From assembly GCA_036927565.1 (NCBI GenBank), contig JAYESD010000005.1, positions 94,280,301 through 94,344,300 on the forward strand: 64,000 nucleotides of DNA. Reading direction: 5' to 3'. Numbering within the stretch: position 1 is the first letter of the stretch; the number at the start of each line of letters is the position of its first letter. The notes beneath the pieces were generated by a model. It did not search any database, had not been told where the DNA came from, and saw only the letters and a list, made by a program, of their open reading frames with translations. Of this stretch, positions 41,461-53,146 are shown piece after piece. This DNA comes from Tuctoria greenei. Lineage: Eukaryota > Streptophyta > Magnoliopsida > Poales > Poaceae. Position numbers and translations under genes: made by a program.

Positions 41461-44400
41461 TTACTCTTCATTATCTCCCACATTCTCAACCCCAACAATA
41501 TTTTGCTTTCTAGAAACAACTACGTGCATCTTCTCAGTTTCTGGATCTTGAACATAAAAAACTTGTGCAACATTATCGGCGAGAACCCACAGGTCATCTT
41601 TATAACCCACTTTATTCAAGTCTACCAGTGTCAGCCCGTAATTGTCCACTTTCACACCGTCGGGATGTTTGACCCATTGGCACTTAAATACCGGTGTTAC
41701 CATTCTTTCGCCATAATCGAGTTTCCATATTTCCTCTATGAACTCGAAGTATGTGGTTTTTTGCCCTTGTGAATCATAAGCCTCAATACGAACACCACTA
41801 TTTTGTGCAACACTCTTACCATCTTTTTCTTTAGTGTAAAATGTGTAACCATTGATGTTATGCTTGCCATGATGTCACCAAAGCAGATGGGCCAGAAGCT
41901 AACTTCTTCATTGTTTCCTCTTATATAGTGTTTCCGCATGGTATATTTTTGTCCATTAACCATTCAGTGAAACATCTTCTGTGCTCTTTCATGATCCAGT
42001 CCTCTCTGCGGTCTTGGTTTTTTTCACGAAGCTCAATTTGGTGTTCTTCGATGTACGACTCAGCTATTGTGAGCTGTTGTAGTACACCAAATTGTGCACG
42101 GTGTACATTCTTGTAATCTTGAACGATAAAAGTTTTCTTACCCACTTTGCCTCTCCCACGTAGTGTGCCCTCATGTACTGGTATAGGCACACCTATCGGT
42201 TTTCCATCTTTGATGTAATCAGCGCAACCCTCAATCACTTCTTCAGTGGTGTATCCTTCCATAATTGAACCCTCTGGGTGAGCACGGTTCCACAGATAAC
42301 CTTTTAATACTCCTAAATATCTCTCCAACGAAAACATATGATGTAAATATAGTGGACCCAATGCTTTTATCTAATCAACAAGATGTATGATTAGGTGTAC
42401 TTGCATATCAAAAAAGGATGGTGGGAAACACATCTCAAGCTTGCACATAGTCTCGACGATGTATGTTTTCAGATAGTCTAAATCTTCACGTGCTATCACC
42501 TTTTGCGATAATGTATTGAAGAAGTAACACAAACGTGTGATGACAACTTTTATATGCTCAAGTTTGATGACTCTTATTACAATGGCAAGGAACACTGTCA
42601 TCATCACGTGACAGTCGTGAGAATTATAACCGAATAAAGACAAGTCTTTCATCGAGACTAGTTTGCGGATATTGGATGAGAAACTCGTGGGCACTTTGAT
42701 CCCATGAAGCATTCGCAAATTGTTTTTTTTCTCTTCTAGTGTCAAGTTGTAGCTGGCTGGGGGAAGGTAATGCTTCCCGTTTGCCTTTTCTACTGGATGA
42801 AGCTCTGGTCTCAAATCAAGATTTACTAGGTCCATACGTGAATTTAATCCGTCCTTTGTTTTCCTCGGCATGTCTAGCAAGGTCCCAATGATGATGTCAA
42901 ATACATTCTTTGTAACGTGCATCAAATCAATACTATGGCAAAATTCCATATTCTTCCAATACGGAAGATACTTGAAAAAAATTGATTGTTTCTTGAAAGC
43001 CATGTCAGTTGTATCATCAGAAGATGTACTTTTCTTTCTCTTGATTCCTTTACATTTTTTGCCCTTACCAAAATCAATATGAATGTTCTTGACCATTTCG
43101 AACACAAGTTTTCCACTGTAAGGTTTTGGTGCAGTATCTTTTTCGATTTTGTTATCAAATTGTTCTTTCATCTTCCTATACTTGTGGGTATCTGTCAAGA
43201 ACCGTCGGTGTTTCATGTACACCGTCTTTCTGGATGAAGTGAGGTATAGAAATCCAGTTCTATCCACGCACCTTATACAACCTTTCTTCCCTTTCATTTG
43301 TGCCGATAATGTAAACAGTCCGGGGTAATCATGCACGGTAACAAATATCATTGCTCTTAGCGTAAAATACTCCCGCTTGTACTCATCCCATGTACGTACC
43401 CTTTCATTCCACAATTTTGCCATATCTTCCACTAAAGGTTCCAAGAACACATCAGTTTTGATGCCGGGTTGTTTCGGACCTTGGATAAGAACAGATAACA
43501 AGATATATTTCCTTTTGTTACACAACCACGTCGGTAGGTTGTACATCGTTAAGACCACGGGCCATGCGTTGTGTATGCTCATTTTTTCACCAAACGGATT
43601 CATTCCTTCTGTACTCAAGGCAAACCTCACATTTCTGATTTCCTTTGCTAATTTTGGATACTAAATATCCAAATTTTTCCACTGCGTTGCATCACCAGGG
43701 TGTCGAATATGTTTTTCATTCTTCTTGGGTTGCTTGGAATGCCAAGGCATAAGTTCAGCCTCCCTAGGGTTTGAGAACAAACGCTTCAAGCGATCAATTA
43801 TCGGAAGGTACCACATCACCAAGGCAAGAATTTTTCTCTTATTCTTCCCGTTTGCATCGCCAGAAGTATCATCATCATCACCTTCAAGACCAATTATAAA
43901 CTTCTTATTCTTCTGAGACTTTTTCATGTTGGTAACATACTGGTGATTGTAGTCCTTCTTATATCTACTGACATCACAGATGGGGCATCTAGTTGCGAGC
44001 TCATGCTCTTTGCGATACAGAATACAATGGTTCACACAAGCGTGTATTTTTGTCACACCTAGTGCCATCGGGCAAAGAAGTTTCTTTGCTTTATAAGTGC
44101 TTCTGGGCAGTTTATTTGGTTTGGAAGAATTTCTGCCATAAGATTCAAAAGATCAGAGAAACTACAATCGGACCATCCTTGTGTGACTTTCAACTTTAGT
44201 AGTTCTAAGACTGCACGCAATGTAGTAAACTCTTTATCACAACCGTTTGATTCATCATATAAAATATCTGTCGCCGCATTCTTCAATGTCTCCATTTTAC
44301 TTAAACCTTTACTTGCTCCCATAGAAGTCAATACATATGGTTCAATGTGAGGCAACATCTCCTCACAATCGAACTCATCATCATCACCACCATCTTGATT

Positions 44401-44699
44401 GTCACTACCATCATCGATATGAACATTATCGTCATCTGAATCTCTCTCATCATCTTTATCCACATCATGTGTATCTAACTCACCATGCTCTGTCCATATT
44501 GTGTATTTTTTATGAAACCTTTTTTCACAAAATGAGATTGGATTACTATAGTATCCGTCCAAGCAATCTTATTTTCGCAGTCGATACATGGACAAAATAT
44601 GTCATCTATCTTTTGCAACTTCGCATATCTCTTGGATGCTTCGATAAAATTTGCAAAATTATGAATGTACATAGGATCGGGTCTTGGCATGTTATACAT
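41461..44699 (-). pseudogene. CACTA TNP2 transposase, unit 1, decayed
   Basis: Read from right to left: transposase-associated domain (PDPMYIHNFANFIEASKRYA, FCPCIDCENK; 44699-44500), acidic linker, CPICDVSRYKKDYNHQYV (about 43980), TNP2 core NVRFALSTEGMNPFGEKMS, GPKQPGIKTDVFLEPLVEDM and GCIRCVDRTGFLYLTSSRK (43630-43200), SIDLMHVTKNVFDIIIGTLL, the DUF4218-like part with MHGIKVPTSFSSNIRKLVS and LHHMFSLERYLGVLKGYLWN (42700-42270), and the DUF4216-like end FKCQWVKHPDGVKVDNYGLT (41700-41461). TAG stops at 43661 and 42371 are single changes in frame; frameshifts lie near 44500, 44080, and between 41960 and 41700. TNP2 cuts CACTA element ends; this copy cannot be active. Confidence 0.85.
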
Positions 44700-46230
44700 C
44701 CATGCTCGATGGTCTATGCTTCAATAATAGAATTTTTGTAAGATTTACAAAATTTGGCCACAAATATTCCCTAAAGGTCTTCTATAAAATGAATTTACAG
44801 AGACATAACAATACTAGTATCATGTAGGCCTGTTCATAAGGGTTCCAAAAAAAATTGTTTCATAATTTTCTCGGCTTTCTAGTGGCCACATGGTTCACAA
44901 GTCGTCTAATCGACCCTAGTCACCTAAGAGGCGATTAGGTCGACAAGGACGATTAGTCGTTGATTAGGGCGACTAATCAACCCTAATCGATGGATAATCG
45001 ATGTCCGGTCGTCCTCAAGGTTTTTATGATACCAAGTCGATACAAAGTTGTAGAGAGAGGTGGCACGTAGGAGAGCGGCGGTAACGTCAAATAAGACTCT
45101 AAGATCGGTGTTATAAGCAGGAATCTTTGGCGGCGCTCGTACCTTGCGAGGTAATGGAGATCGGCAGTGGCGGCGATAGACAGGAGGCGTCAGCGGTGGT
45201 AGACAGGAGGTGTCGGCGACGAACAGAAAGCGCAGCAGACGGGAGGCGGCGGCGTCGAACGAAGTCTGGAGGAGACGGGCGACGTCTTGAGGCGGACAGA
45301 GTCAAAGGCGTCGGGCGCAGCAAGCGGGGGGTGAAGGATTGAAGTCGTGGGGCAAATAGGCCCAGTCGAATGGGCTAGGTCTGGGTGGGATCCGGTCCGT
45401 TATATCTTGACGTCAGATCCCATTCAACGATGGTAACTAAATGGGCGAGTTATAAAACCATCTCCCTAGAAAGCTAACCCTAATCACTCCTTCGAAATAT
45501 ATGCAAGCAGGAGGTACACACACACAAGTAACATATTGAAAAGGAAAACACATAAAACTACAATTACAAGTTCGGGTAAACTTCATGCATCTTATATATA
45601 TGACAATATCATCTGTTCATTAAACATCATATTCATGTCACATAATAGGTACAAACTACAATAAACTTATTAAAATATAGTCCATACATCAATATCTAAA
45701 AGACCAAACCTCCAAATTATTGAGTCCAAACGCATATGTACACACATGCAAAGGACACAATCCATATACCAGAACACATAAAACTAGCAGCTTATCAGCT
45801 AGTTATGAAAATATACAAAGAAAAAGTAAGGAAACTACATGCGTAAGGACACTAAGAACTGATATGGAAAAATAAAAGTAGCATTGCATAGTATGAGAAT
45901 TTATTAGGTACCTTGTACTCTGTGGTGCGGGGCGTCAGCACGGTGGGGCGGCGATGCGGGGTTTGGTAGAGGCGTGCCTCTGCGGGGCTGGGTGGAGACG
46001 TGGCGGTGCCGGGCTGGGCGGCGGCACGACAGTGTGGGGCGGCAGTGCGGGCTGGGCGACGGCGCGGCGGCGTGACGGTGTAGGGGCTAGGTGCTGGCTC
46101 AGCGGTGAAAAATTTCGGCAGCCTTGCAGCGTCGATGGAAAATCTCCAGGGTTATGTTTTCTGTGGTGCCCGAGGGGTCTTTATATAAGCGTCCGTTATC
46201 GCAGGCGGTTTTTAACTGCTTCTCAGGCGG
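44700..46230 (-). promoter_or_regulatory. Upstream region of TNP2 unit 1: TATA box, GC-rich first exon, intron
   Basis: On the minus strand a TATA box reads CTTATATAAAG (46179-46189). A GC-rich stretch (about 46150-45914) follows and ends in AAG/GTACCT, a donor at 45913. Another GC-rich stretch (45340-45111) may be a second exon. The rest is AT-rich intron-like DNA. At 44890-45005 'gattaggtcgac', 'gattagtcg' and 'ctaatcaaccctaatcg' form local inverted repeats. Confidence 0.5.
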
Positions 46231-47471
46231 TTGGTGCTTAATAACCGCCTGAGAAAAAGATTATCTCAAGCGGGTATTACTTACCAACCGCCCGAGATAA
46301 TTGCGTGAGCCTCTTCAGTTTCCTTTTCCCTTGCTTCTTTTTTATTTAGATTCCAATATAAATACTCAAACATATATAGATTCTGCAAATTGAATCCAAA
46401 CCTGATGATTCTTTCTTCTATAATTTTCAAAAATTAACATCTTCCACCTGAATAAAATATTTTAAAACTTGTATAGCTGACATTGTAATGTTTTGGTAAG
46501 TATCAAATTAATTTATACTCACATATTATTCACATTTATGTATCTCCTAAAAAAAAGACCTTCACTGAAATTTGTTTGTATGAACATATTTGTATTATTT
46601 ATACATGTATGAATTTTGTTAATTTTTTTAAAGCATTCCAACATGTCAAAATTCAAATTATCCATCATTCTAACTAAATGCTCATATACATATGAGACAT
46701 TCATCAAATTTTGAACACACATTGATTCAAAAAAATCTGAAAAAATTCATAGAGGTTGGTATGATGACTAAAAATGTCCATTGAAAAAATAGATGAAAAA
46801 TCTTTAAATTCATCAAGATAGAAAAATGAAAAATAACAATTGTTATATGTTTTTTATGTTCTGACCAATTTCAAAGGCTTTATGAAGTTAAATTTAATGG
46901 TAACTTTTACTAATCAATAATATTACAAGAAACTGGAATTTGGGCTTTTTAAAGGCCCCACATTTAATCATGAATATTAATTAAGAAGAAGTAAAGTTCT
47001 TCTCAGACGGTTGGTACTAAATAGCTGCCTGAGAAAATCTTATCTTAGGCGGGTATTTCTTACCAACCGCCTGAGATAATTGCCCGAGCCTGTTCTTCAG
47101 TTTCCTTTGCCCTTGCTTCTTTTTTATTTAGATTCCAATATAAATACTCAAACATGTATAGATTCTGCAAATCGAGTCCAAATTCGATGATTCTTTCTTT
47201 AATAATTTTCAAAAATTAACATCTACCATCTGAACCAAATATTTTAAAACTTGTATAGCTGACATTGTAATGTTTTGGTAAATATAAAATTAATCTATAC
47301 TCACATATTATTCATATTTGTGTATCTCCTAAAAAAGGATCATTCACTGAAATTTGTTTTTATGAACATATTTGTATTATTTATACATGTATGAATTTTG
47401 TCAATTTTTTTAAAGCATTCCAACATGTCAAAATTCAAATTATCCATCATTCTAACTAAATGCTCATATAC

Positions 47472-47474
47472 ATA
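47472..47474. repeat. CACTA target site duplication ATA, left
   Basis: ATA lies directly before CACTATAGG (47475) and is repeated at 55256-55258 directly after CCTGTAGTG. Other units of the array have a single ATA here ('ctcatatacatatgagac'). Confidence 0.9.
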
Positions 47475-47489
47475 CACTATAGGATACTC

Positions 47490-47950
47490 GACGATTTGCG
47501 ACGGCCAGGGCCATCGCAAATAAGCCAAATGTTGTCGCAAATAAGCAATTTGCGACGGCTTTCCTTATTTGCGACATTTTTTTGGCCGTCGCAAATAAGT
47601 CGTCACAATTAAGCTTATTTGCGACGGCCACCGTCGCAATTAAGCTTAATTGCGATGGCTAGCAGCGGCCATCACAAGTTACTGCCGGGGGCCAGTGGAC
47701 CCCGTGACTATATTTGCGATGGTCGGGCCGTCGCAATTAAAGCTTATTTGCGATGGCCAGGCCGTCACAAATAAGTTCAGCCGGCAGGGCCCACATGTCC
47801 TCCTCCGGGACCCACAAAACTATTTGCGACGGCCTAGCCATGGCAATTAATGTTTATTTGCGACAGTCAGGCCATCGCAAATAACAGTGGCTTAATTGCT
47901 ACGGCCCGGAGCCTTATTTGCGACAGTACTGTATAAAAAACCGTCGCAAA
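47490..47950. repeat. Subterminal repeats of CACTA unit 2, left end
   Basis: 'ttatttgcgacggcc' and its reverse complement 'ggccgtcgcaaataa' occur many times in both orientations, with variants (gatggc, gacagtc). Such motifs are the binding sites of the TNP1/TNPA-type protein in CACTA elements. Confidence 0.85.
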
Positions 47951-48137
47951 TAAGGTTTTTTATTTTTTTTAAAAAACTAAAAATACTAATCGACTCGATG
48001 GCCAGAATCACAGAACAGGCAATATTCATTACAACACATCACAACAGTTTCAAAACACATCACACACATCGTCCAAACATCGCATCAACTTGGGCTCACT
48101 CACCCATCTCACCTTCATATCCACCTCCGGATCCACC

Positions 48138-49197
48138 TCAAAAGTCGAAGTCGTCGTCGCGTCTCATTCCAGGTGGTGGTAGCGACGACGATGGCGTTTG
48201 TGCAGCCGTCGCAGATCCCTGCAATTAATGAAATGTAGAGTTAGAATATAAATGCATCAACATCTCTCTCCCTCCCTTCCTCTCCCTCTATCTTCATCTA
48301 GATCCCCCTCTCTTCCTCTCTCTTTTCATTTCTCTCTTTGTCTCTGACTCCATCTTTCTCTCTCACTCTATCTCTCTATTGCTTTCCTTTTCCCTCTATC
48401 TTCCTCCCTCTATCTCCATCTACATCTCCCCCCCTCTATCTTCCCCTCTCTCTATCTCCATCTACATCTTACTCTCTTTCTTCATTTCCCTCCTACTCTA
48501 TCTAACTATCTTTCACTCTTTCTTCTGTCTCTCTCTTTCTTCTATCTCGATCCTTTTCTTCTATCTAACTATCTTCCTCTTTCTTCTATCTCAATCTATT
48601 TACGCCGAAGAAGAAGAAGGATTACATAGAAAATTACCTGACCCGCAGAAGAAGGATCGCCTGGAAGGACCGGAGGTAGTACTGGTAGCTGGATCCCCAG
48701 ACCTTGCGCCCAAGCCAAATGAGTCCTCCTCGTCTTCCGCGTCTGCTGGGGCACCATGTCAGGTGACCCAGACGGCTCCTCACGAGCCGAGTCAAGAGCC
48801 TCAGGAATAGAAGGATCGCCAACCGGGGGCTGGCTGGCCGAGGGCTGGCTCGCCAAGGGCTGGCTGGCTGAGGGCTGGCTGGCCGAGGGCTGGCTGGTCG
48901 AGGGTTGGCTCACCGAAGGGTAGCCAAGGTCAACTGGCACTGCAACCTCTGAGTCAGCTAGCGAGGACTACAACATTCAAATGATTCATAAATTAGTTTA
49001 ATGTGGAATTGAATTTAAAAAATTTGTCAAAAACGAATGAAATTTACATGTGACGAAGCTCTAGAGCTGGTCTGAACGTGCTGCAGCAGCTGAGAGCGTC
49101 TACTGCCAGTCGACAAGGCACCAACGAAAGCGTCCTCAGGTCTAGAGGGGTAGAACCCCCTCGTCGGCGGCACCTTCTTACCCTTCTTTGACGTCAT
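48138..49197 (-). CDS. CACTA accessory gene, three exons, 186 codons, intact
   Basis: Exon 1 is 49197-49048 (ATG, MTSKKGKKVPPTRGFYPSRP), with donor GTAAAT. Exon 2 is 48967-48638 (acceptor TTGTAG, donor CAG/GTAATT) and contains repeats of five residues, SQPSA, encoded by a 15-bp repeat near 48830-48920. Exon 3 is 48218-48138 (acceptor ATTGCAG), ending PPPGMRRDDDFDF and TGA. Exons of 150, 330 and 81 nt all join in phase 0, which supports the model. The second intron (418 bp) is almost pure purine on this strand for about 340 bp. Upstream exons cannot be excluded. It lies 3' of TNP2 in the same orientation. I do not recognise a domain; the position suggests a TNP1-like DNA-binding partner. Confidence 0.65.
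48257..48600. repeat. Polypyrimidine tract (~340 bp) in an intron
   Basis: The plus strand is nearly only C and T with scattered A ('ctctctccctcccttcctct', 'ctctatctccatctacatc'). It lies within intron 2 of the accessory gene, where the transcript would be GA-rich. Such tracts can form triplex DNA. Confidence 0.8.
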
Positions 49198-49392
49198 CTT
49201 GTTTTAATTAGATAATCAATAAATATGCAAATAAAATATACAAAATTCATGTTACTATCTTCAAGAAAATATTACTTGTAGTCACTTTCAAAATTCATCA
49301 ACATCATTGTCATGTGCCTGTGCCCTACTCCTTAAACCAGCCCAACGATCTTCCATCGTGGCCTATTCTAATTTTCGTTTTCACATATCATC

Positions 49393-52300
49393 TGCCTCTA
49401 CATCTTCAACGTCTTCAACATCTCCAACTAATTGATCGAGTCCTGCACCAAGCTCGACGATAAAAGTGCCTGGCAACTCTTCTTCTTGGTACACTTCTTC
49501 AACGTCTTCGCTATCATGGTAACCATCATCTATAACCGCTCACGAGGATTCACCTTATATACCACCCACCAAGCACTGAGCTTCGTGCATGGATAAGGTA
49601 GATAATACACTTGTTCAACTTGATGTGCAAGAACAAATGTATCGTAACCTCGTAGTCGGTCCTTATGTTTCACTTCCACCATTCCAAATTTGTTTTCTCG
49701 AGTTCCATGAGTACGATCAAACCAGTCACAGTCAAAGAAGACAACTTGAAGGGTTTTATTTTTGTTAAAAGTAAATTCAAGGATTTTGTTAATGATTCCA
49801 TAATAATCGGTTAAATTCCCTTGAGTGTCCATTGCTCTCGTCACAACACCGGAAATTGATGTTTCCGCGACTGGACGAAGAGCTTCAAAATGAGTTGTAC
49901 GGAATCGGAAGCCATTTGCTTCATATCGACCATAGCTTCTAACATTCACCAATCCATAAGATAGCTGCTGTAAATCTTCATGGACATTGTGAGTCTGACA
50001 CTGTCATAAATGATCGTGAGTTAAAATAATACTTCTTTAATAATAGTAATTTATAATACATAGAAGACGAGAGAATATTACATAATCTCGAAACCAGGAT
50101 AGGAAACTCTGCCCCCCATTTATTCCTTCTTTTCGCATCGCTTCTACTTGTTTGGCCGTAGGTTGATGCCTATGTGGCCAACATTGTCTGTGGAACTCGC
50201 TGAACATGAAAAGACATCTTTTAGAGTACATGTGTAGCAAAATATGTCGATTAGCATAAATGTAGGACAAACACTTACTCGAAGTATTCCTGCATGCCTT
50301 CTATATTTGCGTACATGTAGAGTAAAGCAACAGTCGTTTCATGTTCCGATAGCACGTAGGTCGTGTAGCTACCAACAGTGGTGCCTCTCATTTGAAAAAT
50401 GGAAAGGTCGCTTAGAGGGGGTGTTTCGTCCACATTGTACCGCATCGCCGAAGTATTGATATTGTTTTCTTCCGCAAAGTAGACACTTGAAAAGTATCCT
50501 ACTTCCTTAAGAGCATATGCTTTAGCGATGCACCCTTCCACCCTTTCCCTATTGCCAACCATTGGTTTCAGATATCGTAGCGCTCTTTCAATGTGATACA
50601 TCCACCTATATTGCACAGGACCGCCAACTTTAGCTTTGAATGGAAGATGGATAAGCAGATGTTGCATTGGATTGAAGAAACCCGGTGGAAATTTTTTTTC
50701 CATCTTACATAAAAGTATGGGTATCTCCTTCTCTAACTTATCCATCATCCCAATCTTCATTTCATTAGCACAAAGCTGTCTATAGAAATAGCTGAGCTCG
50801 GCTAAAACCTTCCACACCGCATCATCTAGATAGCCTCGAAACATAACAGGTAAGAGTCTTTACATTATAATGTGATAAGCATGACTCTTCAACCCAGTGA
50901 GGTTTCATGTGTTAACATTTACGGCTCATTTCAGGCTAGCTGCGTAACCATATGGGAATTTCAAAGTTTTCATCCATTTCATAACTTCTTTCTTTTCTTT
51001 CGATCGAAGACAGAAAGAAGCACGTGGCTTTCCACCACTTTCAGAGATTTCAAGAGTTGGACGGTGACACATGTCTACCAAATCTAGTCTAGCTTTATAG
51101 TTGTCTTTCGTTTTGCCAGGCATATCCATGCAAGTGCTTATGATACTTTCGCTCATGTTATGCTCCTGATGCATGACATCAATGTTGTGCATTAGAATCA
51201 ACGACTTCACATACAGTAGCTCCCAAAGTCCACATATGTGAGTCCAATTGTGTTCCTCTTCATAACCTACAAAAATATCTAGGACGACTTTCATCAGGCA
51301 CCAGTTTATCCAACATATCAGAAATTTCTGACCCATTGTGACGCTTCGGTGGTCCTTTAGTGACAACAGTGTTCTTTCGAAAGACATGCCTCTGCTGCCT
51401 AAATATATGATTCGAGGGCAGCCAACATCTGTGACAATCGAAGTAAGATATTTTGTCTCCATGAGTTAGTCGAAAGCAATCCGTTCTGAAGCACATATCG
51501 GACACGTCAGATGACCGTGAGTGCTCCATCCGGAAAACATGCCGTATGCCGACAAATCATGGACGGACCACAAATAAGCAGCTCGAAGGTTGAATTTCTA
51601 CTTCTTGTAACTGTCGTACGCTTCGACTCCTGTCCACAAGACTTTCAATTCTTCGATCAGCGGTTTTAACATCACGTTGAGATGTGACCCGAGATGATCA
51701 GGTCCAGGTACAATGAGGCTGAGAAACATGAACTCATTCTTCGCACAAAAAGCAGGTGGCAGGTTGTACAGAATGACAAAGACGGGCCAACATGAGTATG
51801 GCGTGGCGTTCGTACTGAACGGTGAGAATCCATCTGTCGCTAATCCGATGCGAACATTCCTCGCATCACGAGAAAAGTCTGGATCGAAACGGTCTAGCGC
51901 CTTCCATGCATCACCGTCGGACGGATGTGTCAAGAATTCTTTGTTCTCATGTTTACCTTATTTGTGCCATCTCATGTGTCTTGCAGTTCTTTTTGAAAGA
52001 AACATCCGCTTCAACCGAGGTGTCACAAGCAAGTAACGAAGCTGCTTATGTGTGACATCTGTCATCACATTATCGCCATCGTCATTAACAACTTCGACAT
52101 ACCTCGATTTACCACATTTCAAGCACATCTTCTCATTGGTGTGCTCTTTCCAGAATAGCATGCAGTTGTCTGGGCACACATCGATTTTCTCATACATCAT
52201 ACCGAGACAAGATATCTTGATCTTTGAATGGTACATATCTGCCGGCGCATTGTGAGGTTGTGGAAAGATATCGTAGATCAATTTCATGAGATCATTGTAG

Positions 52301-52785
52301 CAGTTGATGGGAAAAAAGTACTTGGACTTAATTGCCATAAATCTGGTCAAGAAAGCAAGTACGGTCACAACCGTGTGTTCATGCAATGGCTCTTGTGATT
52401 TCTTCAGCTCCTCGAAGAACTTCTCTGCCTCATTTGTAAGAGGATCCTCCACTTCTAGAGCTTCTAGCATCTCATCCATCCTATCAACCTCTGTTATATC
52501 ATCATCCTCATCCACTTCGGCTATGACTCGAGAATTAGTCTTGCCGTGAAAGGTCCACACTTCATAATGTGGAGTGAAACCGTTTCGACATAAGTGAAAC
52601 GAAAGCTCCAATCTTTTCAAAAACTTGGTGTTCCGACATTTTGTACATGGGCACCGCACTATATCTTCCATTGACAACAAAAATGCTCGATCCAAAAATT
52701 GATCTAACTTGATAAACCACTAATCAGAGTGACCACTAGTTCTGCTCTTCCAGCCAGTATACATCCAACTGCGGTCTTCACCCAT
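49393..52785 (-). pseudogene. CACTA TNP2 transposase, unit 2, broken
   Basis: The ATG is at 52785-52783 (MGEDRSWMYTGWKSRTSG). Order: transposase-associated domain (FLDRAFLLSMEDIVRCPCTK, FHLCRNGFTPHYEVWTFHGK), NPINCYNDLMKL-type linker (FFPINCYNDLMKLIYDIFPQ), CPDNCMLFWKEHTNEKMCLK, MFLSKRTARHMRWHK, core NVRIGLATDGFSPF and YSCWPVFVILYNLPPAFCAK (51860-51750), GPDHLGSHLNVMLKPLIEEL, LTCPICASE, DVMHQEHNMSESIISTCMDM (51190), DUF4218 region LLCKMEKKFPPGFFNPMQHL and VEGCIAKAYALKEVGYF (50720-50480), DUF4216 region VFFDCDWFDRTHG (49740). In-frame stops are at about 52720, 51958, 51598 and 51475, with frameshifts near 51470 and 49540. It is less decayed than unit 1. Confidence 0.85.
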
Positions 52786-52884
52786 GTTTGGCTCTGCAGT
52801 TTAACGTGAAAGAAATTGTCGTTAATGTATTGTTATGTTATGTCACGTCCCTACAACCTAGGCAGATAGATCCTAAACCCACCC

Positions 52885-53085
52885 AAGAGTGACTGAGCAG
52901 AGCATGCTCATGACGAGACGCGTGATCCGGATTCAAACGAAATTTCGGCAGCATAACCCCGTTGTTCTCCACTGCACGCCCAAAAATGGTGCAACAGAGA
53001 ACAACAGGGTTATGCCACAGAAATCTCGTCCAAATCCGGACCCGCGTCTCGTCACAAGCCACGCCCCCTCGGTCACTCCGAGGCT
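52885..53085. repeat. Long imperfect inverted repeat (~90-bp arms)
   Basis: The strong inner part pairs 'tgacgagacgcg', 'tccggatt', 'gcataaccc' and 'gttgttctc' at 52911-52970 with their complements at 52993-53054. Weaker pairing continues outward through 'gagtgactgag'/'ctcggtcactc'. The loop is about 20 bases. It may be a small MITE or an RNA-hairpin source. Confidence 0.7.
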
Positions 53086-53111
53086 GTCCAAAAAGGGACA
53101 ATTCCGAGCCT

Positions 53112-53146
53112 GCACGTCTCACATGCCAATGGCATGTGAGACGTGC
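53112..53146. repeat. Perfect 16-bp hairpin with 3-base loop
   Basis: The arms are GCACGTCTCACATGCC (53112-53127) and GGCATGTGAGACGTGC (53131-53146), with loop AAT. It lies 27 bp after the larger inverted repeat. Confidence 0.9.
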
